Shown in pieces: positions 4,624-12,004 of a DNA stretch of 15,785 bases (position 1 is its first letter; every line of letters begins with the position of its first letter). A model generated the notes under the pieces. That model did not search any database. It was not told the DNA's origin and saw only the letters and a list, made by a program, of their open reading frames with translations. The stretch lies in contig WOZC01000050.1 of NCBI GenBank assembly GCA_011620465.1, forward strand, positions 26,968 through 42,752, in the 5' to 3' direction. A program made the position numbers and the translations under genes. Source of the DNA: Anaerolineaceae bacterium. GTDB taxonomy: Bacteria > Chloroflexota > Anaerolineae > Anaerolineales > Anaerolineaceae.

Positions 4624-7617
4624 ATGAGCCAGGGATTAGATTTTCAGTCAATTATTTTCAATTTACAAACCTACTGGGCGAGCCAGGGTTGCATGATCTG
4701 GCAGCCGTATTATTCACAATTAGGAGCGGGTACGATGAATCCGGCTACCTTTCTGCGTGTACTCGGACCAGAACCCTGGCGTGTAGCTTACGTGGAACCT
4801 TCCGTGCGCCCCGATGATGGGCGGTATGGCGTCAACCCCAATCGACTTCAACAGCACCACCAATTCCAGGTGATCCTGAAACCAGATCCGGGAACCCCCC
4901 AGGAGTTGTATCTTAAGTCTTTGCTCGCCTTAGGGATTGACCCCCAGGAGCATGACATTCGTTTCGTCGAAGACAACTGGGAATCCCCTGCCCTATCAGC
5001 CTGGGGCTTGGGTTGGGAAGTCTGGTTGGATGGACAGGAAATTACACAGTTCACGTATTTTCAGCAAGCTGGTGGTATGACACTGGATGTGCCCGCGGTT
5101 GAACTGACTTATGGGTTGGAACGTATTGCCATGACCTTGCAGGGTGTCAATCACTTCAAGGATATCCGTTGGAACGACCAGCGGCTTTATGGAGATGTTT
5201 ACCAGGTTGCTGAACGCGAACATTCCACCTACTATTATGAAATCGCTGATGTCCCCAGGTTGCGTGAGATGTTCAATCTCTTTACCCAGGAAGCCGAAAA
5301 CGCACTCGCAAGAGGGCTGGTTTTGCCGGCGTATGACAACGTGATCAAGTGTTCCCACACTTTTAACGTCTTGGATGCAAGAGGGGCAGTCGGTTTCACA
5401 GAACGGCAGGCACTTTTTGGCAAAATGCGGGAGCTTTCACGCAGGGTGGCTGAAGCGTACTATGCCCAGCGAGAAGCGCTGGGTTTCCCCTGGCTGAAGC
5501 AAGTCGAAGCGGAGCAACCCGAGGTTGCAAACCAACCGCAGGCTGAACTTACGGGAACGGCGGATTTACTTTTTGAAATAGGAACAGAAGAATTGCCTGC
5601 TTCCGAGTTGGACCGGGCACTTGAACAATTGCAGGTTGGTTTTGAAACCTGGCTGGCAGAAGTGCGCCTGGCTTATGATCAGCTCCAGGTAAAAGGCACA
5701 CCCCGCAGGTTAACTGTTATGGTCAAGAATCTGCAAACCCGGCAAGCGGAACGAATCGTGGAGCTGAAAGGTCCTCCAGCCGACCGTGCTTTTGACAGCG
5801 AAGGAAAGGCGACAAAAGTCGCGGAAGGGTTTGTACGCAGTAAAGGTTTGGAACTTGACCAACTGGCTGTCAAAACCTTCGAAAATGGACGCTACGTCGT
5901 GGCAGAGATTTCCGAAGCAGGACGAACAAGCATGGAACTGCTCACAGGGAAGCTGCCTGAGATGATCAGTAACCTGCGTTTTACAAAATCCATGCGCTGG
6001 AATCAAAGCGGAGCGAGTTTTTCTCGCCCAGTGCGCTGGCTGGTTGCTCTTTTTGGCAACCAGGTTGTGCCCTTTGAATTTGCAGGGCTCCAGTCTGGCA
6101 GAACAACCTGGGGCTTGCGCTTCTCTGCCCAACCTAATGCAACTGTAGATTCGCTGGATGGGTATAAGACATACCTGGATGAACAAGGGATCATCCTTGA
6201 CCCGGTCGAGCGCAGGCAGAACATCTGGCAGCAAGCACTCAGACTGGCAGGCAGCGTCAATGGCAAACTCGCGGATGACCAGGATCTTCTGGCTGAGATC
6301 GGCAACCTGGTGGAACAACCAACTGCATTGTTAGGTTCCTTTGATCGTCGGTACCTCGAAAACCTGCCCCCGGAAGTTCTGATCGGTGTGATGAAGAAGC
6401 ATCAACGCTATATCCCTGTTTTGGACCCGCAGGGAAAATTGACCAATCACTTTATCGTGGTTCGAAACGGTGACAATCAACATTCTGAGATTGTGTTGAA
6501 CGGCAATTTGCAGGTGATCCTGGCGCGCTTTGCAGACGCAGAATTTTTTGTAAAAGAGGACAAGAAAAAGAAGCTGGAAGAATTTGTGCCCAAGTTGGCA
6601 CAACTCATCTTCCAAAAACAATTGGGTTCGATGCTGGATAAGACTGAACGAATCAAACAACTAAGCCTGATTTTGGCAGAAAAACTGGGTTTGGATGAGT
6701 CTGAGAAAGCAACCACAGCGCGAATCGCTCAATTGTGCAAGGCGGATTTAGCTTCTGAAATGGTGGTCGAGATGACCAGCTTGCAGGGCGTGATGGGTAA
6801 GTATTATGCCCGCCATTCCGGAGAGAGCGAAGCCGTTTCCGAGGGCGTGTTTGAATACTACTTACCAAGATCTGCTGATGACCCGCTGCCATCCAGCCGA
6901 GCCGCGACTGTTGTCGGACTGGCAGACCGGCTGGATTCGATCGCAGGGTTGTTTGCTGTGGGATTGACCCCAACAGGAAATAAAGACCCGTTTGCGCTGC
7001 GTCGGACAGCAATTGGTCTGGTTAGTCTTCTATTGGGTAAAGACCTTGATTTTGACACTCGTTGGGCTTTGAAGCAGGCGGGTTCTTTCTTGAGTGTCCC
7101 CTTCACGAAAGAGGTGGAAGACCAGGCAGCTGCTTTTATCACCGGGCGTTTGCACACCATTTTGCTCGAGAAGAATATGGCTCATGATGTGGTCGATGCG
7201 GTTGAGGTTGTTCACGGGGAAAACCCAGCGCTGGCAGACCGCGCGGTTGAGGTGTTGACCCGATGGGTTGAGAAGAGTGACTGGAACAATATTTTGCCGG
7301 CTTTTAGCCGCTGCGTGCGCATTACCCGAGACCTGGAACAAGAATTTGTGGTTGAGCCTTCAATCTTGGTTGAAGAAGAGGAGATCCGACTCTTCCAGGC
7401 GGTTAATGCGGCTGAAGCAAGCCTCAAGCAATCAGCCAGTTTTGAGAATGCATTAGTTCAGATGGAAGGATTGGTGGAGCCAATCAATGCCTTCTTTGAA
7501 AAGGTCTTGGTAATGGTGGAAGACCAGGATCTGCGTGGATCCAGGTTAGGTATTTTGCAGAGGATTGCTGGTCTGATGAAACCTTACGCGGATTTTTCGA
7601 AGTTGGAAGGTTTTTAA
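4624..7617 (+). CDS. glyS: Glycyl-tRNA synthetase, fused alpha and beta subunits
   Basis: This 997-aa single chain charges tRNA-Gly. Residues about 5-289 are a complete alpha subunit (GlyQ): YWASQGC, LGPEPWRVAYVEPS, DGRYGVNPNRLQ, DIRFVEDNWE, AWGLGWEVWLDGQEITQFTYFQQ and HTFNVLDARGAVGFTERQ, ending with AYYAQREALGFPW. A Glu/Gln-rich linker spans about 290-312. The beta subunit (GlyS) follows from about 313: LLFEIGTEELPASEL, TPRRLTVMV, VGLADRLDSIAG and NKDPFALRR, with a DALR-type anticodon-binding tail (DAFFEKVLVMV-like). In most bacteria these are two genes forming an alpha2-beta2 enzyme; a fusion is known from Chlamydia and plant organelles. ATG 4624 is chosen over the in-frame 4612 because AGGTG at 4615-4619 serves as its SD. 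No frameshift is present across the junction. Confidence 0.95.
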   Translation: MSQGLDFQSIIFNLQTYWASQGCMIWQPYYSQLGAGTMNPATFLRVLGPEPWRVAYVEPSVRPDDGRYGVNPNRLQQHHQFQVILKPDPGTPQELYLKSLLALGIDPQEHDIRFVEDNWESPALSAWGLGWEVWLDGQEITQFTYFQQAGGMTLDVPAVELTYGLERIAMTLQGVNHFKDIRWNDQRLYGDVYQVAEREHSTYYYEIADVPRLREMFNLFTQEAENALARGLVLPAYDNVIKCSHTFNVLDARGAVGFTERQALFGKMRELSRRVAEAYYAQREALGFPWLKQVEAEQPEVANQPQAELTGTADLLFEIGTEELPASELDRALEQLQVGFETWLAEVRLAYDQLQVKGTPRRLTVMVKNLQTRQAERIVELKGPPADRAFDSEGKATKVAEGFVRSKGLELDQLAVKTFENGRYVVAEISEAGRTSMELLTGKLPEMISNLRFTKSMRWNQSGASFSRPVRWLVALFGNQVVPFEFAGLQSGRTTWGLRFSAQPNATVDSLDGYKTYLDEQGIILDPVERRQNIWQQALRLAGSVNGKLADDQDLLAEIGNLVEQPTALLGSFDRRYLENLPPEVLIGVMKKHQRYIPVLDPQGKLTNHFIVVRNGDNQHSEIVLNGNLQVILARFADAEFFVKEDKKKKLEEFVPKLAQLIFQKQLGSMLDKTERIKQLSLILAEKLGLDESEKATTARIAQLCKADLASEMVVEMTSLQGVMGKYYARHSGESEAVSEGVFEYYLPRSADDPLPSSRAATVVGLADRLDSIAGLFAVGLTPTGNKDPFALRRTAIGLVSLLLGKDLDFDTRWALKQAGSFLSVPFTKEVEDQAAAFITGRLHTILLEKNMAHDVVDAVEVVHGENPALADRAVEVLTRWVEKSDWNNILPAFSRCVRITRDLEQEFVVEPSILVEEEEIRLFQAVNAAEASLKQSASFENALVQMEGLVEPINAFFEKVLVMVEDQDLRGSRLGILQRIAGLMKPYADFSKLEGF

Positions 7618-7667
7618 CAACGATCAATCCAAATGTTCAGATTTTCCAGAACGAAGTTTGAAAAGAC

Positions 7668-7706
7668 AAAAGAACGGTGGGAGTAAGCTCTCACCGTTCT
7701 TTTTTA
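7668..7706 (+). terminator. Strong intrinsic terminator after glyS, possibly bidirectional
   Basis: AGAACGGTGGGAG (7671-7683) pairs with CTCTCACCGTTCT (7688-7700) around a TAAG loop, giving 13 pairs with one G.T, and then a T-run. The A-rich left flank would supply a weaker T-run for the convergent minus-strand merR transcript, whose stop lies about 80 bases away. Confidence 0.9.
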
Positions 7707-7784
7707 GTGTTTATATAATTACTCATATGAATTTTCTGCTACTCAAGTCAGAGCGAAATGCGAGACCTGATCGCAAATTGAAGC

Positions 7785-8744
7785 TTATATCGAACCCATA
7801 GTCAAAAGGCGGCGGATGCGTTCAAGATTCAGTTTGAGGGTATTACCCAGGTAAACCCCAGCTAATTTTTCACGCACGCTTTCATCCTTGCTGACATAAC
7901 GCCCAAAATAGGCAAACTTAGGTTTTCCGCGGACGCTGGTCAATTGTTTTGCAAAGCTATTCAACAAAAACGCGGTCGGTTCTGAATTGACTGCCAGGCA
8001 AATCAGTTTAGGTCGGGCGATTTTGGAATAGTCGATAAGATCGTCAATGGACAGGTCCGGTCCCAGATATTCAACATGATAATTGCTTTGGCGCAGCAGG
8101 ACTGAAAGCATCATCGCGTCCATCTCGTCCATCTCTTCTGGACCGCAGCCAACCAAAATCAGGGCACCTTCTTTGATGGTCGGCAAACCCTGCATGATGC
8201 CTGCGAGGCGACCCTTGAGTACCTGGGAAGCCATGTGGCGGGTGGCGATTGGAATGTCGCCTACATACCAGGACTCTTCCAGTAACTCGAGGCAGGGTTG
8301 TACCACCTCCTGAAAGATGGTGAGAAGATCGAAGTAGATCTGGCATTCCTCGAAAATCAGGGCTGCCTGTTCTTCATTGTGGGCAACCAGCGCGCCAAAC
8401 ATCATTTCGGCATAATGCCGGGCGGGGCGGGGTGGTTGTTTTCGCGGTTTAGCCGGGCTGAAGGTTTGGATGCTCTCTGGCCAGGTGCCTTTCTCACGGA
8501 ACTGATTAAATTGCTGTACCACCTGGCTGATGCTGATTCCTGAATCAACCCTGCGTTGCACCCAAAGCAGCAATTGGATGTCTTGTTCTGAATAAAGACG
8601 ATAACCGTTAGGCAACCGCATCGGTTCAAGCAGATTATAGCGGCGTTCCCAGGCACGCAAGGTCACAGGTTTGATACCTGTGCGGTGTTGAACGGCTTTG
8701 ATCGTAAATTCTGGGTCGGTCGGGTAGCTGTCGATTTGGCTCAT
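7785..8744 (-). CDS. MerR-family regulator with C-terminal B12-binding-like domain (CarH/LitR-type architecture)
   Basis: This 319-aa protein has an N-terminal winged-helix MerR domain (about 12-80: FTIKAVQHRTGIKPVTLRAWERRY and NGYRLYSEQDI). A linker and a helical cap domain (about 108-185, with ESWYVGDIPIATRHMASQVL) follow, then a Rossmann-like cobalamin-binding fold (about 193-312). CarH-type relatives use adenosylcobalamin as a light sensor through E-x-H in a GEHHELG-like segment. Here the equivalent is E204-M-D206, so the His that ligates cobalt appears to be Asp and B12 binding is doubtful. The SD AAGGAG lies six bases before the ATG. The start overlaps the capA-like stop by four bases (ATGA), so the two genes are co-translated. 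Targets are unknown; its own operon, with phased upstream repeats, is the obvious candidate. Confidence 0.88.
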   Translation of the reverse strand: MSQIDSYPTDPEFTIKAVQHRTGIKPVTLRAWERRYNLLEPMRLPNGYRLYSEQDIQLLLWVQRRVDSGISISQVVQQFNQFREKGTWPESIQTFSPAKPRKQPPRPARHYAEMMFGALVAHNEEQAALIFEECQIYFDLLTIFQEVVQPCLELLEESWYVGDIPIATRHMASQVLKGRLAGIMQGLPTIKEGALILVGCGPEEMDEMDAMMLSVLLRQSNYHVEYLGPDLSIDDLIDYSKIARPKLICLAVNSEPTAFLLNSFAKQLTSVRGKPKFAYFGRYVSKDESVREKLAGVYLGNTLKLNLERIRRLLTMGSI

Positions 8745-10456
8745 GGTGTGCTCCTTAGCTCCACAGAGGCATTAAAAATATCCTGAAGAAATTTTACCCG
8801 CTCTTCGGGAGTCATAAAGCGGGGTTTTGCGGTATCTTCCAAGGTAATGGTGAGCAGTTGCGTGCTAATGTGCCTCCCCTGGTAGAAGAAGTGCTTTTGA
8901 ATAAAACTATCGTACGTAATAAAGTAGCCGGGTTGATCAAAGAACAAATTACCCAGGCCGTATTGAATGAGCGCATCTGAATAAAACTCGAGTGCTTTCC
9001 CGACGTGAGATTGACTCCCGTTGACGATCACTGCGCCAGCTTCGGCTAAAGGACGAAAATCGCGGATAGCTTTGCTGGTGGCAGTATAGAGATATTCCTC
9101 CTCAAATTGAAGGGTCACGATTGGGAGATAACCTTCCTGTTTCAACGCTGCAATGGTTTGCTTGATCCATTCCCAATCTTCACAAGGGGCAGCGCCGCTG
9201 CTGTCCTCGGTCGCCCAAGCCATGTAGGGTCCATAAGAGTTACAGCCCACAAAAGCGAGCTTGTTACCATTATGCTCAATTTTTAGAGGAGTTTTGGCAT
9301 TTGTGATGTTGGTTCCACCGGCATACCATTGCATGTCATTTTTGCGATACAGATCGAGGGTATAGGGGACAGAATCGACTTTATAAATCGCACGTACATC
9401 GTTGTTGTGATTGCCGGTCAGTTCAACGATATCGGTGCCGAGGTCAACAAGCAGATCGAGGTATTCCGGAGCGCTGCAAAAAATAAAACCCTCGTAGTCG
9501 GGGTCCGGGAAGGGGCAGTCGGCAAAGAATGAAACCTCATTGCTGATATGGGTCAGGTCTGCTGAGCGCATGACATTGCGGATGTTGGTGCCTGGGTAGA
9601 GCACATCTTCGGTAGACATGACGAATGCCGTGTCGCGTGCCATTGCGGTTACACCGGTCATGATCAGGCTGGTCAGTTGGTCTGGATGGAAATTGCTTTC
9701 GGGCAGTAATGAGCTGAACACTTCAGGCTCGATTTCACGGTCTGTAGTCACCAGGCGCACTCCAATGGGAAGAGAGAGCGCGTATTCCGATGGATCAAAA
9801 TCGTCATCGAGCGGGCTGATGCCGTTAACGGAAATCACTTTAAATTCTGGTATCAATTCTTCAAAGGGTACGATCATCCACAAATCATCAGGAAAAACCG
9901 AAAACTCGGTAGAGGTTGAGGGCGTGAGGGCGACACGATTTGGGTTTTTGGGGTCGATCAGACGCTGCAGTAGAGTAATCGGTTCTTTTGCGTAAATTTC
10001 CTTGAAAGGCGCCTGTTCCTCATGACTATTTCCGGTTAGGTAGGAAGCAAGGTCTTTGAGGAGAATGTCATCCTGGACGGTAAAAAAAGGCGAAACCAAG
10101 GCGTACACCTGGTAACTGATTGATTCATAGGTTTGCTTATCAGAAGCAACCTCGACAATGACATCTGATTCTTCAGGGTCGTCAGACAGGACTACACCCA
10201 GAGGTGTTGGCATGCCGGCAAACAAATCAGCTGGCAACTCTGCACTCAGGTTTAACTTTAGCGGACCAGGGGTTGGGCTGGGTGTGGGAGTTGGCAAATT
10301 GGTTGCCGTAGGTGGAGGCGTAGTCGGTGAGGCTGTAACAGTACTTGCGGCTTGGATAGGGGCAAGGGTCTGGCAAGCCGAGAGTGAAAGGCTCAGAGTG
10401 AGAAAGAGAAGAACGGTTTTTCTGTTGAGTGCGGTGAGGTGTTTGATTTTGATCAT
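8741..10456 (-). CDS. CapA-family (PGA_cap metallophosphatase-like) lipoprotein, copy 1
   Basis: This 571-aa protein is predicted to be surface-anchored. Its lipoprotein signal peptide has a hydrophobic core at 14-24, lipobox LSAC and C28 for lipidation. A Thr/Pro/Ser-rich linker (about 39-65) follows, then a region at about 80-255 that resembles a solute-binding-type fold (inferred), then a CapA/PGA_cap domain at about 262-565. CapA relatives take part in poly-gamma-glutamate or capsule production, though many homologues have no known role. The expected metal-site motifs are altered: GVTAMAR (268-274) instead of GDxMLxR, LQFEEEY instead of an H-x-G-E-Y type, and GSQSH (480-484) instead of GHHPH. 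SNE (306-308) and TGNH (347-350) are kept. The second CapA-like gene at the right edge shows the same pattern. It is the first gene of a two-gene unit with the MerR regulator. Confidence 0.88.
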   Translation of the reverse strand: MIKIKHLTALNRKTVLLFLTLSLSLSACQTLAPIQAASTVTASPTTPPPTATNLPTPTPSPTPGPLKLNLSAELPADLFAGMPTPLGVVLSDDPEESDVIVEVASDKQTYESISYQVYALVSPFFTVQDDILLKDLASYLTGNSHEEQAPFKEIYAKEPITLLQRLIDPKNPNRVALTPSTSTEFSVFPDDLWMIVPFEELIPEFKVISVNGISPLDDDFDPSEYALSLPIGVRLVTTDREIEPEVFSSLLPESNFHPDQLTSLIMTGVTAMARDTAFVMSTEDVLYPGTNIRNVMRSADLTHISNEVSFFADCPFPDPDYEGFIFCSAPEYLDLLVDLGTDIVELTGNHNNDVRAIYKVDSVPYTLDLYRKNDMQWYAGGTNITNAKTPLKIEHNGNKLAFVGCNSYGPYMAWATEDSSGAAPCEDWEWIKQTIAALKQEGYLPIVTLQFEEEYLYTATSKAIRDFRPLAEAGAVIVNGSQSHVGKALEFYSDALIQYGLGNLFFDQPGYFITYDSFIQKHFFYQGRHISTQLLTITLEDTAKPRFMTPEERVKFLQDIFNASVELRSTP

Positions 10457-10554
10457 TTATTTATTATTCTCTCATTGAAAAAAACTGGGAGTCTCGAAAA
10501 TTTGTTGGTAGCGCTGGGGTTGATGCAATTGTTATATACCTTTGTATAATGTTT

Positions 10555-10583
10555 ATTATAGCTTCTACCTTCGACAATGGCAA
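10555..10583 (-). promoter_or_regulatory. Near-consensus promoter of the capA-merR unit
   Basis: On the minus strand TTGCCA (10583-10578) and a perfect TATAAT (10560-10555) are exactly 17 bases apart. Transcription would start near 10548, leaving an AT-rich 5' leader of about 90 bases before the capA-like start at 10456. That start has only a weak GAGA-type SD. Confidence 0.7.
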
Positions 10584-10605
10584 TGCACTCAGGCAGGAAA
10601 AAAGC

Positions 10606-10640
10606 GTAAATATTGTAAACAATTTGTAAAATTACGTAAA
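10606..10640 (-). promoter_or_regulatory. Four helically phased TTTAC direct repeats (candidate operator)
   Basis: On the plus strand GTAAA begins at 10606, 10615, 10626 and 10636, with spacings of 9, 11 and 10 bases, so all four copies face the same side of the helix. The block starts 23 bases upstream of the -35 box of the capA-merR promoter. CarH-type MerR regulators bind tandem direct repeats of about 11 bp, and a regulator of that architecture is encoded in the same unit. An AT-rich UP element is the alternative. Confidence 0.5.
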
Positions 10641-10659
10641 AACTTAGAGTGCTGTTTAG

Positions 10660-11154
10660 CTAAGGGTTCATTCCGTCAGGCGGTTGAGTCCCATATTGAC
10701 TGAAGAGGTCTTCCCATTGTTTGACTTCTTCTGGGGAGAGGCTGCGCTCAGCGGGATCAGATTGAGGTTCTTGTTCGTAAAACCTTTGGAGCAGTTGAGA
10801 AAATTCCTGGCTGGTCAGGACAGTTGTGTGATAAGCACGGGCAGATGCCTGGACAGTCCGATCAGAACTGACCAGGGTGTGGTTTTGGCTGGCTCCGCCC
10901 AATTGGCGGATGTAGCGGGCGATGGCGGCATCCGCGGTTTGATCTGCCGGGACAAAAACCGCATTGATGAGACCAAGATTGCGCTGCCCGGCTTGCCCAG
11001 CAGCAGCCCGGTCGAAAAATACCATAGCGCGCGATTTTTTGGCGCGCAGAAAGGGAGTCAGCAAATCGACCAAGGCTTGTTCGTCGTCAAGGTCGCTCAA
11101 AGTCAATCCGCGAATATTTGGGATCAGGTTATGACCGTCGATGATGTATTGCAT
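10660..11154 (-). CDS. YacP-like NYN-domain protein (putative RNase)
   Basis: This is a protein of about 164 aa of the NYN/PIN-like fold (YacP family; B. subtilis YacP/Rae1 is a ribosome-associated mRNA endonuclease). It opens with MQYIIDGHNLIPN, the family N-terminus, and keeps acidic residues D6, D48 (VFFDRA), D75 (TADAAIARYI) and D98 (VSSDRTV) suited to a metal-dependent nuclease. It ends in a charged tail of about 35 residues. I chose the ATG at 11154 because family members begin almost directly with the IDGHNLI strand. An in-frame ATG at 11196 would add 14 residues and has a closer GGAAG. It is divergent from the zinc-ribbon gene and lies upstream of the capA-merR promoter, so it is probably a separate transcript. 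Confidence 0.82.
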   Translation of the reverse strand: MQYIIDGHNLIPNIRGLTLSDLDDEQALVDLLTPFLRAKKSRAMVFFDRAAAGQAGQRNLGLINAVFVPADQTADAAIARYIRQLGGASQNHTLVSSDRTVQASARAYHTTVLTSQEFSQLLQRFYEQEPQSDPAERSLSPEEVKQWEDLFSQYGTQPPDGMNP

Positions 11155-11227
11155 GCAATTATTGTAACCCAGGAGCCGTTTTATATGACGCGCCATAACT
11201 TCCAGCGAGATTATAATTAGCAGGAAG

Positions 11228-11608
11228 ATGGAAAACTTGGCCCAGAATGAAGAATTTCAACAAGTAACCCCGGTACTTCCCGGGATAACCGTTTTTGCTC
11301 CCAAACGCAAGCCTGAAGAGGAGCAAAAAGCCCAAGGGTATACCTGCCCTCAATGCGGTGGACACCTGGCATACAACCTGGTTACTTCAGGTTTGGCATG
11401 CCAGTTTTGTGGCTACCAGGCGACCGTGCGAGCGCGCACAATCGGACCAGTGGCTGAGAAACATGAATTTACAACAGATACGATGGCGCTTGTGGATTTT
11501 GGCGCCAGCCTCTTTACCAATAGATTTGATTTGTGGAGGAGTTATCATATTTTTCCTGGCGATTTTGGCGTTGTTACCGCTTTTACGGGCGTAACATTGG
11601 AACAATAA
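11228..11608 (+). CDS. Small zinc-ribbon protein, possibly truncated or frameshifted
   Basis: This 126-aa ORF has a clear zinc ribbon, C40-PQ-C43 and C58-QF-C61 (YTCPQCGGHLAYN...LACQFCGYQA), after a charged N-terminus. I do not recognise a specific function. Residues up to about 86 look like genuine protein. The last 40 (from ALVDFGASLFTNRF) are unconvincing. At the same place another frame encodes a clean hydrophobic helix, ICGGVIIFFLAILALLPLL, ending with TAA at 11592-11594, so a one-base frameshift near 11520-11530 could have separated a ribbon domain from a C-terminal membrane anchor. Alternatively this is the N-terminal remnant of a longer multi-ribbon protein. The SD is AGGA very close to the ATG. 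It is followed by a membrane-protein gene on the same strand. Confidence 0.6.
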   Translation: MENLAQNEEFQQVTPVLPGITVFAPKRKPEEEQKAQGYTCPQCGGHLAYNLVTSGLACQFCGYQATVRARTIGPVAEKHEFTTDTMALVDFGASLFTNRFDLWRSYHIFPGDFGVVTAFTGVTLEQ

Positions 11609-11650
11609 AGAAAACAAAACCATCCAAGATTTCAGGCAGGTTGACTGAAG

Positions 11651-12004
11651 ATGATCTTGTTCTTAATTGCCATTTTTATTTATCTGGTCGGTTTTGCTGG
11701 CGTACTTCTCGAAGGTGCCGGTGAATTTTGGCTGTGGTTCCTGGCTTTAGGGGTGGTGCTTGATTTGACATTAATATTGCTGGCTTATCTGGATTCAGCC
11801 CGGATGAGGTTTGTCAAGGAGAGCAGACTTGTAGGAAAAATCAGTCACATTCTTGCCCTCCTTCTTACTGGACTGGCTGCCTATTTTCGCTTGAAGGCGG
11901 AAATTGTGTGGTTTTCTCTCATATTGGGAATAATTCTGATATTATGGACATATTCCATTTTTGAACTAAACAAAACCTGGCGGAGGAAGAACAGAAATGA
12001 ATAA
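11651..12004 (+). CDS. Small four-helix integral membrane protein of unknown function
   Basis: This 117-aa protein is almost entirely hydrophobic, with likely membrane helices at about 2-20, 27-47, 64-80 and 84-104 and a basic C-terminal tail (NKTWRRKNRNE). The loop DSARMRFVKESRLVGK between helices 2 and 3 is positively charged and so probably cytoplasmic, consistent with both termini being inside. I see no motif that assigns a family. It overlaps the upp start by eight bases, which suggests co-translation. A role as a uracil permease is unlikely, because those transporters are far larger. Confidence 0.7.
   Translation: MILFLIAIFIYLVGFAGVLLEGAGEFWLWFLALGVVLDLTLILLAYLDSARMRFVKESRLVGKISHILALLLTGLAAYFRLKAEIVWFSLILGIILILWTYSIFELNKTWRRKNRNE

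Noticed and set aside
4512..4817. 101-aa plus-strand ORF overlapping the start of glyS
   Set aside because: It runs through the inverted-repeat element and into glyS in another frame; it is a shadow with no family resemblance.
5710..6318. 202-aa minus-strand ORF inside glyS
   Set aside because: It is antisense to the clearly real beta-subunit coding frame, and its composition is that of a reverse-frame shadow.
10260..10330. G-rich low-complexity tract as a regulatory repeat
   Set aside because: It encodes the Thr/Pro-rich linker of the CapA-like lipoprotein on the minus strand, which fully explains it.
10520..10550. Plus-strand TATAAT at 10545-10550 as a promoter towards 10660
   Set aside because: The only possible -35 (TTGATG) is 19 bases away and the downstream region is antisense to the NYN gene with no gene to drive; the minus-strand promoter here is much better.
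10684..11220. 178-aa plus-strand ORF antisense to the NYN-domain gene
   Set aside because: The minus-strand frame has recognisable NYN motifs with conserved acidic residues; the plus-strand frame has none.
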